DNA of 64,000 nucleotides from Bacteroidaceae bacterium (GCA_017965425.1 JAGCPY010000055.1:43476-107475), one strand, 5' to 3'. Shown: positions 42,512 through 52,929, counted from the first letter of the stretch. Made by a program: numbers and translations. Notes: generated by a model from the letters alone, not told the origin.

Positions 42512-43501
42512 ATGTACACAGCCAATCCCACACGCTACGCCGACATGCAATACCGCCGCTGCGGACTTTCCGGCGTTCTACTGCCAGCCCTCTCACTCGG
42601 TTTCTGGCACAATTTTGGTCAGGTGACACCTGAAGAACAAAGCCGCGCCATTGCCCGTGCCGCCTTCGACGCAGGCATCACTCATTTCGATCTTGCCAAC
42701 AACTACGGCCCCGACCCAGGTGCTGCCGAGCTACGTCTTGGACGAATGCTCCAAGACGATTTCAAGCCTCACCGCGACGAGCTTTTCATCGCTACCAAAG
42801 CGGCCTACGATATGTGGGACGGACCTTATGGGTCATGGGCATCGCGCAAGCACCTCATCGCCAGCCTCGACCAAAGCTTGAGCCGACTGCGCCTGAACTA
42901 TGTCGATCTCTTCTATTGCCACCGCTACGACCCCCAGACACCGCTTGAAGAAACACTTCAGACACTCGTGGACATCGTTCGTGCAGGAAAGGCTCTCTAC
43001 ATCGGTCTCTCGCGCTGGCCGCTCCAAGCCGCAAAGAGAGGCTATGAATACCTTCGGCAACACGATGTACCCTGTCTCATCTACCAAGGACGGCTCAACC
43101 TTTTCGACCAAGCACCCATCCACGAAGGCACGCTCAACGCTGCCGCCAACGCGGGAGCTGGCTTCATCGCCTTCTCACCTCTTGCACAAGGGCTGCTCAC
43201 CGACCGCTACCTTAACGGCATACCTGCCGACAGCCGCATCGCTCACGACCCACGGTTCCTGAAGGCAGAAGCTTTGACTCCGCAGATGCTGACACGCATT
43301 CAAGCGCTCAACGACCTGGCTGCTCAACGCGGCGAAAGCTTGGCTGCAATGGCCTTGGCTTGGATCCTGCACCATCAGCAGGTCACCAGCGTCATCATCG
43401 GAGCCAGCTCACCACAGCAGTTGCGGAGGAACCTATCTTGTCTGCAAAGTCCACCATTCACCGACGAGGAAATAGAACGGCTGAACAACATCGTTGCATG
43501 A
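42512..43501 (+). CDS. Aldo/keto reductase, YghZ-like
   Basis: A 329-residue NADPH-dependent reductase. I use the ATG at 42512 because MYTANPTRYADMQYRRCGLS aligns with the usual YghZ start; the earlier ATG at 42491 overlaps the acyltransferase gene. The block FDLANNYGPDPGAAE holds the catalytic Asp/Tyr, followed by FIATKAAYDMWDGPYGSWAS with the catalytic Lys, and SVIIGASSPQQLRRN near the C-terminus. YghZ reduces methylglyoxal and L-glyceraldehyde 3-phosphate. It ends at 43501, with the minus-strand vsr stop codon starting at 43502. Confidence 0.93.
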   Translation: MYTANPTRYADMQYRRCGLSGVLLPALSLGFWHNFGQVTPEEQSRAIARAAFDAGITHFDLANNYGPDPGAAELRLGRMLQDDFKPHRDELFIATKAAYDMWDGPYGSWASRKHLIASLDQSLSRLRLNYVDLFYCHRYDPQTPLEETLQTLVDIVRAGKALYIGLSRWPLQAAKRGYEYLRQHDVPCLIYQGRLNLFDQAPIHEGTLNAAANAGAGFIAFSPLAQGLLTDRYLNGIPADSRIAHDPRFLKAEALTPQMLTRIQALNDLAAQRGESLAAMALAWILHHQQVTSVIIGASSPQQLRRNLSCLQSPPFTDEEIERLNNIVA

Positions 43502-44008
43502 TCAGGAGTGGACACTGTCCTCTGCTGCCATTGGTAATTCGAAGTCATAATAATCATCATAGTCGTAGGGCTTAGGAGGATGCTGCTCGCGTAATAAGAT
43601 CTCGCGCAGCGTATTCACCAATGCCGACAGGGTGAACGCGCGCCTGTTGCCTTTCAGCTCACACTCCCACACCGTCACCGTGTGCCATCCCATCTGCTTC
43701 AACTTCAGCAGCGTTTCCCTGTCACGTTCTTTGTTCCGTGTAATCTTCCTCAACCAAAAATCCCGATTCGTCTTGGGAATCTTGCAGCATCCATCGTGCC
43801 CGTGCCAGAAGCATCCATTGACAAAAATACATGTCCGATACTTTTTCAATACCAAATCCGGATGCCCCGGCAACCGTCTGTCATTCAGCCGATATCGGAA
43901 TCCATGATGCCACAGCCACCGTCTGACAACCCACTCCGGCTTTGTGTTCCGCGAATGGATTGCCGCCATGTTGGCGTGCCGTTGCTGTTGTGAAAGTTGA
44001 TCAGGCAT
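43502..44008 (-). CDS. vsr: Very short patch repair endonuclease (Vsr)
   Basis: A 168-residue DNA mismatch endonuclease, starting at 44008 (MPDQLSQQQRHANMAAIHSR); the frame upstream of it crosses the promoter. The conserved core MAAIHSRNTKPE, the catalytic-Asp segment LPGHPDLVL and FVNGCFWHGHDGC with metal/His residues are intact. Vsr corrects T:G mismatches that arise by deamination of 5-methylcytosine, so it usually lies beside a cytosine-C5 methyltransferase; none is present in this window. A good promoter and a repeat-rich gap lie upstream. Confidence 0.93.
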   Translation of the reverse strand: MPDQLSQQQRHANMAAIHSRNTKPEWVVRRWLWHHGFRYRLNDRRLPGHPDLVLKKYRTCIFVNGCFWHGHDGCCKIPKTNRDFWLRKITRNKERDRETLLKLKQMGWHTVTVWECELKGNRRAFTLSALVNTLREILLREQHPPKPYDYDDYYDFELPMAAEDSVHS

Positions 44009-44051
44009 GACCTTCTTCTGTTTTTTCCATGACTGACGTGAGATGATGGTG

Positions 44052-44084
44052 CAAAGGTAATACTTTAATCCTGAAAAAAACAAA
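44052..44084 (-). promoter_or_regulatory. Promoter for vsr
   Basis: CAAAGGTA (44052-44059, reverse of TACCTTTG) and CAAA (44081-44084) are spaced by 21 bp. The -7 box is 43 bp upstream of the vsr ATG. Confidence 0.65.
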
Positions 44085-44204
44085 ATAGAGCCGAGAAAGT
44101 TCATCCATTCCACCCTTGTTTTCGACCTTTCATGACATGGATACGTTGTGACGGCACTCACAACGGGAGCTTTTGCAAGCGTGAACATGCACATGAACTG
44201 CCTG

Positions 44205-44376
44205 GAACGTGTACACCTTCCACACCTAACGTATTCACCTTCAGGGTAATGGGTAAAAGCACGACTCACCACCCCCTCTATACATGTCTTTTTTACTGAA
44301 AAATCCCTCAATCCCTCACCTGCAAATAGCATTCTTTCAAATGATTATTGCAAAAGGTGAGGGTTTGAGGGATTTT
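44205..44376. repeat. Family-2 repeat: GTGTACAC box plus long inverted repeat
   Basis: GAACGTGTACACCTTCC at 44205-44221 is an exact 17-bp reverse complement of 60183-60199. About 80 bp on, AATCCCTCAATCCCTCACC (44302-44320) pairs with GGTGAGGGTTTGAGGGATT (44356-44374; two mismatches, one of them a G-T pair) around a 35-bp AT-rich loop. The whole lies in the 452-bp gap between vsr and leuA; nothing else besides the vsr promoter was found in that gap. Confidence 0.75.
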
Positions 44377-44460
44377 CGTGGAAAAACACAAGGAGTGGAT
44401 AGCTTCCTCGCTGACATCGACAAGTGCCTGCGCGACAGCCATACCCTATACCACCGAGGC

Positions 44461-45963
44461 CTACTTCTTGAACTTGTTGATACAGTCAATGTATGCCTCG
44501 ACAGAAGCCGTAACAATGTCGGTATTGGCGCCGAAGCCGTAATAGAGGTGACCGTCGTACTCGACCTGCATGTGTACCTTACCGACATCGTCGGAACCTT
44601 TGCTGATAGCCTGAATGGTAAATTCTTTCAGCGTCATCTGGCGACGGATGATCACCTTCAAGGCTTTTATGGCAGCATCCACGGGTCCATTGCCGCTGGC
44701 CGATGCTTCGAACTTCTCGCCGCTGATGTTCAGCCCGATGGCAGCGACGCTGCGGACACCCATGCCAGTAGTTACTTGCAGGTAATCGAGCTTGATGGCG
44801 TGCGCTGCCGTGCGGTCGGCACCAGCCAACATGAGGATGTCGTCGTCCGTGATTTCCTTCTTCTGGTCGGCCAAGCGGAGGAATGCTTCGTAGGTTTTGT
44901 CCAGGACGTCACCGTCCATCTCCATGCCGAGGACGCTCAGGCGATGCTTCAGGGCTGCACGTCCGCTGCGGGCTGTGAGGAGGATAGAGTTCTCGTCAAT
45001 GCCAACGTCTTTGGGATCCATGATTTCGTAGGTACCCACATTCTTCAGCACCCCATCCTGATGGATGCCGCTGCTGTGGGCAAAGGCATTGCGCCCGACA
45101 ATGGCCTTGTTGGGTTGCACAGGCATGTTCATGAGCGAACTGACAAGGCGAGAAATGGGATAGATTTTCTGGGTGTTGATGTTCGTATCGATGCCTATGC
45201 CTTTGTGGCACTTCAGAATCATGGCTACTTCCTCGAGGCTGGTGTTGCCAGCACGTTCGCCGATACCGTTGATGGTCACTTCTGCCTGACGGGCGCCGTT
45301 GAGGATGCCCTCCATCGTGTTGGCCGTTGCCATGCCGAGGTCGTTGTGGCAATGGGTGGAAAGGATAGCCTTTCCTGCACTGAGGCCATCGACATGCTCC
45401 ATCAAGTATTTGATTTTTTCGCCAAACTCCTGCGGCAGGCAATAGCCTGTGGTGTCGGGGATGTTGCAGACGGTGGCACCAGCCTTGACAACAGCCTCGA
45501 TGACACGCGCCAGATATTCATTGTCGGTGCGACCAGCGTCTTCGGCATAAAACTCCACGTCTTCAACGAAACGTTTGGCGTACTTCACGGCAGCCACCGC
45601 ACGCTCGATGATTTCCTCGCGATTGGAGTTGAACTTGTATTTGATGTGTGAGTCGCTGGTGCCTATACCCGTGTGAATACGCTTGTGCTTGGCATACTGC
45701 AATGCCTCCACAGCCACATCAATATCCTTTTGCATCGCCCGGGTCAACGCACAGATGGTTGGCCACGTGACGGCCTTGGAGATCTCTATCACACTGTTGA
45801 AATCTCCTGGGCTGGAGACAGGAAAGCCAGCCTCGATGACATCAACGCCAAGCGCTTCCAACTGTTTGGCAACCTGTATCTTCTCTACAGTATTGAGCTG
45901 ACAGCCTGGCACCTGTTCTCCATCGCGCAAAGTCGTGTCGAAAATAAATAGTCTGTCGTGCAT
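44461..45963 (-). CDS. leuA: 2-isopropylmalate synthase
   Basis: A 500-residue first enzyme of leucine synthesis, condensing acetyl-CoA and 2-ketoisovalerate. [35 protein letters not shown] (HxH metal site) and [20 protein letters not shown] are diagnostic, and the ~120-residue C-terminal allosteric domain ([20 protein letters not shown]) is present. No leuB, leuC or leuD is adjacent. The promoter upstream is near-perfect. There is no attenuator-like hairpin in the 5' leader, which is only about 25 bp. Confidence 0.96.
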   Translation of the reverse strand: MHDRLFIFDTTLRDGEQVPGCQLNTVEKIQVAKQLEALGVDVIEAGFPVSSPGDFNSVIEISKAVTWPTICALTRAMQKDIDVAVEALQYAKHKRIHTGIGTSDSHIKYKFNSNREEIIERAVAAVKYAKRFVEDVEFYAEDAGRTDNEYLARVIEAVVKAGATVCNIPDTTGYCLPQEFGEKIKYLMEHVDGLSAGKAILSTHCHNDLGMATANTMEGILNGARQAEVTINGIGERAGNTSLEEVAMILKCHKGIGIDTNINTQKIYPISRLVSSLMNMPVQPNKAIVGRNAFAHSSGIHQDGVLKNVGTYEIMDPKDVGIDENSILLTARSGRAALKHRLSVLGMEMDGDVLDKTYEAFLRLADQKKEITDDDILMLAGADRTAAHAIKLDYLQVTTGMGVRSVAAIGLNISGEKFEASASGNGPVDAAIKALKVIIRRQMTLKEFTIQAISKGSDDVGKVHMQVEYDGHLYYGFGANTDIVTASVEAYIDCINKFKK

Positions 45964-45989
45964 TTTCTATCTTTAGTTAATATTTGCTG

Positions 45990-46021
45990 CAAAAGTACGG
46001 CTTTCTGCTTTCAGAAACAAA
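45990..46021 (-). promoter_or_regulatory. Promoter for leuA
   Basis: CAAAAGTA (45990-45997, reverse of TACTTTTG) and CAAA (46018-46021) are spaced by exactly 20 bp. The -7 box is 26 bp upstream of the leuA ATG. Confidence 0.75.
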
Positions 46022-46066
46022 TAAAGGAGGAAGTTTTTCGCGGAAGTATCAAAAGAGACAAATTTC

Positions 46067-46098
46067 TTTGGCCATTCCGACGGAAAGCCGTAACTTTG
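46067..46098 (+). promoter_or_regulatory. Promoter for the Fur-family regulator gene
   Basis: TTTG (46067-46070) and TAACTTTG (46091-46098) are spaced by 20 bp. The ATG at 46106 follows only 7 bp after the -7 box, so the leader must be extremely short or the message leaderless. Confidence 0.7.
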
Positions 46099-46105
46099 TG
46101 GCCGT

Positions 46106-46579
46106 ATGAGCGAAAAAAGCAGTCTTCAAGACACCGTCGAACAGCGATTAAGACTCTACCTGGAGGCTAACCAGTTGAGACAGACCAAGGAACGGTTTGC
46201 CATCTTGCGTGCTGCATACGATATAGAAGGAACCTTCACCATAGAAGACTTGCAGAAAAAGATGCAAGAAGAGCGCTTTCCTGTCAGCACGGGAACGTTG
46301 TATCAGACGACGCAGATTCTCGTTCAGGCCAACTTGCTCATCCGGCATCCATTCTCATCGTCCTCCACAGTCTTCGAGCGGATTGCAGACAACCGTCCAC
46401 GCAGCTATCAGATTTGCAACAACTGCCATCGCATCACGCGCATTCGAAGCAAGGAACTGGCCACGAGCCTCGAAACCTATCATCCTCGCTCCTTCGCTGT
46501 CAGCTATAGGATTGTCTATGTCTATGGCACCTGCGCCACCTGCCAGCGAATCATGCACAAACGACTTAAAACAAAGTAG
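46106..46579 (+). CDS. Fur family transcriptional regulator
   Basis: A 157-residue metalloregulator. The N-terminal winged helix is LEANQLRQTKERFAILRAAY ... VSTGTLYQTTQILVQANLL, and the zinc-site cysteines are in ICNNC and TCATC of the C-terminal dimerisation domain. It belongs to the Fur/PerR/Zur group, but which metal or peroxide it senses cannot be told. purA begins 28 bp downstream, and fur-purA linkage is common in Bacteroidales. It appears to be transcribed with purA from the promoter just upstream. Confidence 0.9.
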   Translation: MSEKSSLQDTVEQRLRLYLEANQLRQTKERFAILRAAYDIEGTFTIEDLQKKMQEERFPVSTGTLYQTTQILVQANLLIRHPFSSSSTVFERIADNRPRSYQICNNCHRITRIRSKELATSLETYHPRSFAVSYRIVYVYGTCATCQRIMHKRLKTK

Positions 46580-46607
46580 AATACATTCAACATTCAATAC
46601 CCACGAT

Positions 46608-47882
<1,275 letters not shown>

Positions 47883-47906
47883 ACAATCGCTGGACATTAT
47901 AGAAGA

Positions 47907-47944
47907 AGGACGTACCAAATCATATTGATACGTCCTTTCTTTAT
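47907..47944 (+). terminator. Hairpin terminator after purA
   Basis: AAGGACGTA (47907-47915) / TACGTCCTT (47930-47938), a perfect 9-bp stem with a 14-nt loop followed by TCTTTATT. It may also serve the convergent GH57 gene, although the opposite-strand tail is less T-rich. Confidence 0.75.
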
Positions 47945-47961
47945 TCTGAAATAGAGGAATC

Positions 47962-49410
47962 CTACTTCTTTGCAGTTTTCTTAGCCGGAGCTGCCTTCTC
48001 TGCTTTCTTGGCGGGAGCCGCTTTCTCTGCATTCTTAACAGGAGCCGCTTTCTTAGCAGGAGCTTTCTTGGCCACTGGCTTAGATGCCTTCTTCTCATCC
48101 TTTGCCTCTTCTGGCTGGAGCTTGGAGAGGCGTGCCTGCAAACGGGCTATCTCAGCATCCTTGACGGTAATTTCGTCTGCTTGGTTACGAATGGTCGTGA
48201 GCAGGGCGTTCAGCTCATCGTTCTCAATCTCGCTGGGATAGAGAGCATTGACACGATTGATGAAGTCGCCGAGGATGTTCATGTAGTTGGTGAAAGCATC
48301 GTAGGGCGAATCGTAAATGCCACGATAGAAGCCGACACCCATGTTCTTGGTTGTCATGAAACGGAAGTTGTTGCTGGCCTGTATGCGATCCCAGTCTTGA
48401 GTGATACGACGGTCCTTGCAGATGAGCACGCGCTCTGCTACGCTGTAGAGTTTATGGAAGGCTTCGCGCTGCATCACATTTCCGAGCCAGCAGCTGGTGT
48501 CGCGTTCCTCGTCGTTCCAACTCATGGGGAAGGGTACATCGATTTGTCCGACGCTCTTCGACTTGGAGATAATCTCGGAAGGTGTGGCAAAGGTGATACC
48601 ACGATCTTTGGCAACGGCTGGCAGTGCCTTGATGAACTCCAAGATGTTACTGCTGAGCGGCTGGTAAATGCCAAGAGCACAGAGCTCCATGAAAATATTG
48701 ATGACCTTCTCCTCTTCTGGCAGCTGAGCAATCCAATCCATGTAGGTGTCTGCAAAGAGAGGATACTCACTCCAAGAAGAGTTATTGAAGCGGAGAGAGA
48801 TGTCGTCGCTGAGCTTGTAGTCGCGCAGGAGTATCTTCAGATTCGGATTCTGGTTGCAGTGATAGAGGAAATGTGGTGACTTCCAACCGAGAATGTGCTT
48901 GGCACCTTCGGCAAGCATACCTTTGTAGCCCATTGAAGCCACAAGTCCACCGATGTCATCGCTATAGATGAGCGAGCTGTTGCGCAGTACAGTAGGCTTT
49001 TTCCCAAAAAGCTCTTTCATCTTCTTTGCCTGACGAGCCACTTCATCGCGGAAGACATCTTCACTGGCCAACGAACTGAGACCGTGGCTGTAGGGTTCGG
49101 CAAGGAACTCTGCGCAGCCTGTATCGTTCAGCTCTTGCAGCAACTCGATGACCTCGGGAGCATATTGCTCCAAGAGTTCAATGGCACAACCGCTGATGCT
49201 GAAAGCTACTTTAAAGGCTTTGCCATAGGTGTGAGCCATCTCAATGAAGGTCTTGATGGCAGGGATATAAGAACGCTCGGCTGTCTCGGTGATGCCGCGC
49301 TCGTTCTCGTAATCGTCGAAATAATAGTGATCCTTACCTATCTCGAAGAAGCGGTAACGCTTGAGATGGACGTTCTGGTGGATTTCGAAATATAAGCAAA
49401 TTGTTTTCAT
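47962..49410 (-). CDS. GH57 family alpha-glucan hydrolase with Lys/Ala-rich C-terminal tail
   Basis: A 482-residue cytoplasmic GH57 enzyme (alpha-amylase/4-alpha-glucanotransferase group), starting at 49410 (MKTICLYFEIHQNVHLKRYR). The GH57 start, LAEPYSHGLSSLASEDVFRD and the LRNSSLIYSDD block are recognisable. After about residue 400 comes a coiled-coil (NALLTTIRNQADEITVKDAE), then a ~45-residue tail of AKKAPAKK/KAEKAAPAKK repeats that resembles histone H1 or Bacteroidetes/chlamydial Hc1-like basic tails. The tail is unexpected on a glycosidase. It is the last gene of the debranching enzyme/GT4 operon. Confidence 0.9.
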   Translation of the reverse strand: MKTICLYFEIHQNVHLKRYRFFEIGKDHYYFDDYENERGITETAERSYIPAIKTFIEMAHTYGKAFKVAFSISGCAIELLEQYAPEVIELLQELNDTGCAEFLAEPYSHGLSSLASEDVFRDEVARQAKKMKELFGKKPTVLRNSSLIYSDDIGGLVASMGYKGMLAEGAKHILGWKSPHFLYHCNQNPNLKILLRDYKLSDDISLRFNNSSWSEYPLFADTYMDWIAQLPEEEKVINIFMELCALGIYQPLSSNILEFIKALPAVAKDRGITFATPSEIISKSKSVGQIDVPFPMSWNDEERDTSCWLGNVMQREAFHKLYSVAERVLICKDRRITQDWDRIQASNNFRFMTTKNMGVGFYRGIYDSPYDAFTNYMNILGDFINRVNALYPSEIENDELNALLTTIRNQADEITVKDAEIARLQARLSKLQPEEAKDEKKASKPVAKKAPAKKAAPVKNAEKAAPAKKAEKAAPAKKTAKK

Positions 49411-49440
49411 AACAGTTATTATTCTATTTGATTTGTCATT

Positions 49441-49493
49441 CACCACGCCAGCTCTCTCCTCCCTTCACAGGAAGGGTTGAGGGGTGGGTCGTT
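49441..49493. repeat. Family-1 half-element between GH57 and GT4 genes
   Basis: CACGCCAGCTCTCTCCTCCC ... GGGTTGAGGGGTGGGTCG followed by a run of five T. It closely resembles the right arm of the pgi/HAD element (5801-5846), including the ACGCCAGC start and the TTTTTAC end. It fills most of the 84-bp junction between the two co-directional genes. Confidence 0.65.
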
Positions 49494-49494
49494 T

Positions 49495-50769
49495 TTACTT
49501 TGACAGACACTGGTCGTAGAGTTTACGAATGCGTTCACCGACCTTCTCCCAGGTGATGCCATCGACCTCCTTCTTGCCTTCCACTTGCAGATATTCATGC
49601 AATGCGGGATTGGTGCAGAGGCTATACATGGCATCTGCCATTGCATCGATGTCCCAGTAATCGGTCTTGATGCACTTGTCCAAGATTTCGGCACAACCGC
49701 TCTGCTTGGAGATGATACTGGGCACACCGCTTTGCATGGCTTCCAATGGGCTAATGCCGAAGGGTTCTGAGACGGATGGCATGACATAGACATCGGAGTC
49801 GCGGAAAATCTCGAAGACCTGTTTTCCTTTCATGAAGCCGGGGAAATGGCAGCGGTCAGCGATGCCGTAGGCGGCGGCCATGTCTATCATGGCATTCATC
49901 ATGTCTCCCGAACCTGCAAAGCAGAAGCGGACATTGCTCGTGCGTTCGAGCACACGTTTAGCAGCTTCGATGAAGTACTCTGGTCCTTTCTGCATGGTGA
50001 TACGTCCGAGGAAGGTAACAACCTTCTCCTTACGGTCTTTGTAGGGCAGACGCTGATCCACGATTTCCTGTAGCTCTGGAGCCAAAGGATAGACAGCGTT
50101 ATGCATGGCGAAGCACTTGGCAGGGTCTTGTCCGTAATGGTTAATGACGGTCTGACGGGTCAATTCAGAGACACACATGATGCAATCGGCATTGTCCATG
50201 CCGTTGCGTTCGATGCCATAGACAGTTGGATTGACGTTACCGCGTGAGCGGTCAAAGTCGGTGGCGTGAACGTGAATCACAAGCGGTCGGCCACTGACCT
50301 GCTTAGCGTGGATACCAGCTGGATAGGTAAGCCAGTCGTGGGCATGAATGATGTCAAACTGTTCTGTGCGGGCAACAACGCCTGCAATGATGCTGTAGTT
50401 GTTGATTTCTTCTGTCAGATTACCTGGATAGCCACCAGCAAACTCCATGCAGCCAAGGTCATTGACATGCATATAGTTGAAGTCGGCATAGATGTGATCA
50501 CGATAGCGGTAATAGTCATCTGGCGACATGATGTTGCCTAAGCGCTGCCTGACATAGTCATAATTGACATCGCGCCAGGCGATAGGCACCGAATTCATGC
50601 CGATAATCTTGCAAGCGCTTTGGTCTTCATCGCCAAAGGGACGTGGCAGACACAACAGAGTATCGATGTCACCCTGTGCTTTCAAACCTTGCGATATACC
50701 ATAGTTGGCGGTGGCGAGTCCACCGAATACGTGAGGAGGATACTCCCATCCGAACATTAATACTTTCAT
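49495..50769 (-). CDS. GT4 glycosyltransferase, glycogen/starch synthase-like
   Basis: A 424-residue GT-B glycosyltransferase. The start KVLMFGWEYPPHVFGGLATA is the synthase-type donor loop (KxGGL-like position as HVFGGL), followed by IIHAHDWLTYPAGI, KVVTFLGRITMQKGPEYFIE and the nucleotide-sugar block PSVSEPFGISPLEAMQSGVP. Its position between a glycogen debranching enzyme and a GH57 enzyme supports a role in alpha-glucan synthesis from a nucleotide-glucose donor. The start lies 20 bp after the debranching enzyme stop. Confidence 0.92.
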   Translation of the reverse strand: MKVLMFGWEYPPHVFGGLATANYGISQGLKAQGDIDTLLCLPRPFGDEDQSACKIIGMNSVPIAWRDVNYDYVRQRLGNIMSPDDYYRYRDHIYADFNYMHVNDLGCMEFAGGYPGNLTEEINNYSIIAGVVARTEQFDIIHAHDWLTYPAGIHAKQVSGRPLVIHVHATDFDRSRGNVNPTVYGIERNGMDNADCIMCVSELTRQTVINHYGQDPAKCFAMHNAVYPLAPELQEIVDQRLPYKDRKEKVVTFLGRITMQKGPEYFIEAAKRVLERTSNVRFCFAGSGDMMNAMIDMAAAYGIADRCHFPGFMKGKQVFEIFRDSDVYVMPSVSEPFGISPLEAMQSGVPSIISKQSGCAEILDKCIKTDYWDIDAMADAMYSLCTNPALHEYLQVEGKKEVDGITWEKVGERIRKLYDQCLSK

Positions 50770-50789
50770 AGTTGCTTGATTTTAGGGAG

Positions 50790-52733
50790 TTATTCCATAA
50801 TGTATTTATCCAAAAGCTTCACTACGCGCATGATTTCTGCCACATTCATGGCGAAGGACATGGCACCACGTCCATGGAAGGGCGGGTTGCCGTCAAAGAC
50901 TTCGGGCAGGGTTCCGATGCAATGGTAGAAAAGTTCTTCTTCATAACCGACTAACTGACGCTCTACGAAGCTGACGCGAGAGTAGCCGAAGACTTTGAGA
51001 CAGGCTTCAAGATAGAATCCCGCCAGCCAGGGCCATGCCGTGCCCTGATGGTAAGCGTAGTCACGCTGTTGCTGCGGTCCGACGTACATAGGGTTGTAGC
51101 CGCCACTCTTAGGTGAAAGGGTACGCAAGCCCTTGGGAGTAAGCAGTTCCTTAGTGCACATATCGAGCACACCTTTCTTCTGCTTGGCATCCAGAGGAGA
51201 GTAGTCGAAAGCACAGGCGAAGATCATGTTGGGTCGCACACTCCAATCGACGTTGGTGCCATCGACATAGTCGAGCAGATAGCCGTAATCATTGAGGAAG
51301 GTTTCAACGAAACTCTTCTTGGTCTTCTCCGCCATCTGTTCCAGAAGTTCGGCTTCGGCAGCATCGCTCATGTGGCGACAGACATTGGCACTGAACATGA
51401 GCGCATTGTACCACAAGGCATTGAACTCTACGATGTATCCTGAACGCGGCACGATGGGATGCCCGTTCTGACTGCTGTTCATCCATGTGATGGCTTTGTC
51501 GCGTCCATTGCTATAGACAAGGCCGTTATCGTGGATGTAGAAGTTGCCGTGTTTGCCAGCTTGCAGGAAATCCATGATGTCACGCAGGAGCTGACCGTAC
51601 TTCCGAATGCCCTTGTCCATACCGACGAACTTGCAATACTGTTGAATACACCAAACAGCCCACAACAGGACATCGGGATGCTCCATCTCATAAATGCGTA
51701 CGCTGAGCGGCTGACCTTCAATAAACTGATGGATGCCCTTCTCGGCAGTCGCCATCACCTGCTCAAAGTGCTCTACCTCGTTGTTGGTCAGGGTGAGACC
51801 TGGCAGCGAAATGAACATGTCACGTGCACGACACTTGAACCAAGGATAACCAGCAAGGACATAGGTCTCGCCCTCGCGGTAGTTAAGGAATTGGTGGGCA
51901 CTGTTGACAAGGCAATGGTAGAAATTGTCGCGTGGCGTCCGAATGTTCACTTCGTAGTCGGCCAAATCCTTTAGCTTGGCTGGATTACATTCCTTAGTTC
52001 CTGCAGAGAAGACCACGCTCTCGCCCTTTTTGATGTCGAATTCAAAGAAGCCAGGTACATACAGGTCTTCGTTCGAGGCATAGCCGCGCTCGGTTTCCTT
52101 CGGATAATCGACACCGCGATACCAGTCAGGACGGAAAACCCACTCTGCCTTCTTGTTCAGTTGCATGTAGAGCTCGGGGTAACCAGGATACATACAAGTC
52201 TTGATGCCGTTCTTCACTTCCTGATAATCGCGGCTGGCGCGCGGGTTCTCGTGCGTGAATTCACGCACACTGCGGAAAGCCAACCACGGTTGCAGACGGA
52301 GCGTCGTTTTGGAGTGGGCATCGACCAGGGTGTAGCGCACCAGGACACGGTCTTCGAAATGCTGGAACATGAGTTCCCGTTTCAGGATAACACCACCGAC
52401 GCGATAAAGAGTCGTGGGCACCTGTTGGCAATCATAGTCACGAATGTACTTGTGGCCACGAGGACTGTAATTGTCTCCTTGGTACTTGTGGAGGCCTAGA
52501 TTGAATTCGGCGCCGTGCTGGATGACCGTGCAGTCGAGTGAAGAGAGCAAGACGTGGTTCTCATCGTCTAACTCCGGCACAGGCACGACCAGCATACCGT
52601 GATACTTGCGCGTGTTGCAATCCAGAATGGTCGAACACGAGTAAGCACCAGAACGGTTTGAACGCAGCACTTCCTTCTTCAGAGCTTCCTCCAGGTTTGT
52701 CATCAAGGTTTTGTCAAACTGTAAATAGCTCAT
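50790..52733 (-). CDS. Glycogen debranching enzyme (amylo-alpha-1,6-glucosidase type)
   Basis: A 647-residue protein of the archaeal/Bacteroidetes debranching type. The N-terminal domain includes ANRSGAYS-like RSNRSGAYSCSTILDCNTRK and YHGMLVVPVP. The C-terminal (alpha/alpha)6 catalytic domain has YPWFKCRARDMFISLPGLTL and QRDYAYHQGTAWPWLAGFYL. It removes alpha-1,6 branches from glycogen and is the first gene of the three-gene glucan operon. A likely -7 box (CAAAATTA, reverse of TAATTTTG) lies at 52804-52811. Confidence 0.93.
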   Translation of the reverse strand: MSYLQFDKTLMTNLEEALKKEVLRSNRSGAYSCSTILDCNTRKYHGMLVVPVPELDDENHVLLSSLDCTVIQHGAEFNLGLHKYQGDNYSPRGHKYIRDYDCQQVPTTLYRVGGVILKRELMFQHFEDRVLVRYTLVDAHSKTTLRLQPWLAFRSVREFTHENPRASRDYQEVKNGIKTCMYPGYPELYMQLNKKAEWVFRPDWYRGVDYPKETERGYASNEDLYVPGFFEFDIKKGESVVFSAGTKECNPAKLKDLADYEVNIRTPRDNFYHCLVNSAHQFLNYREGETYVLAGYPWFKCRARDMFISLPGLTLTNNEVEHFEQVMATAEKGIHQFIEGQPLSVRIYEMEHPDVLLWAVWCIQQYCKFVGMDKGIRKYGQLLRDIMDFLQAGKHGNFYIHDNGLVYSNGRDKAITWMNSSQNGHPIVPRSGYIVEFNALWYNALMFSANVCRHMSDAAEAELLEQMAEKTKKSFVETFLNDYGYLLDYVDGTNVDWSVRPNMIFACAFDYSPLDAKQKKGVLDMCTKELLTPKGLRTLSPKSGGYNPMYVGPQQQRDYAYHQGTAWPWLAGFYLEACLKVFGYSRVSFVERQLVGYEEELFYHCIGTLPEVFDGNPPFHGRGAMSFAMNVAEIMRVVKLLDKYIME

Positions 52734-52863
52734 AAGTTAGTTATGTTGGTTTTTTGATTCAAGAAATATCGCTTTTTCAAGGAGCTTTTGCCTATTTAGT
52801 CCCCAAAATTAGCGATTATTCTGGATTCACGAAAATATTTTTGAACAAAAATGAAGTCGAAGT

Positions 52864-52895
52864 TTGCTGAACTCGCATTTAATCTCTATTTTTGT
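52864..52895 (+). promoter_or_regulatory. Promoter for the Crp-like regulator
   Basis: TTTG (52864-52867) and TATTTTTG (52888-52895) are spaced by 20 bp, with the -7 box 34 bp before the ATG at 52930. Confidence 0.7.
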
Positions 52896-52929
52896 GCCGT
52901 AAAACATAAAAATAACGTCCAGAAGAATC

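Noticed and set aside
44284-45651. 455-codon open frame antisense to leuA
   Set aside because: LeuA on the other strand is unambiguous; the antisense product has no recognisable motif.
46383-46607. N-terminal extension of PurA into the Fur gene
   Set aside because: PurA homology starts at 46608 with the P-loop in the usual position; the extension overlaps the Fur gene in another frame.
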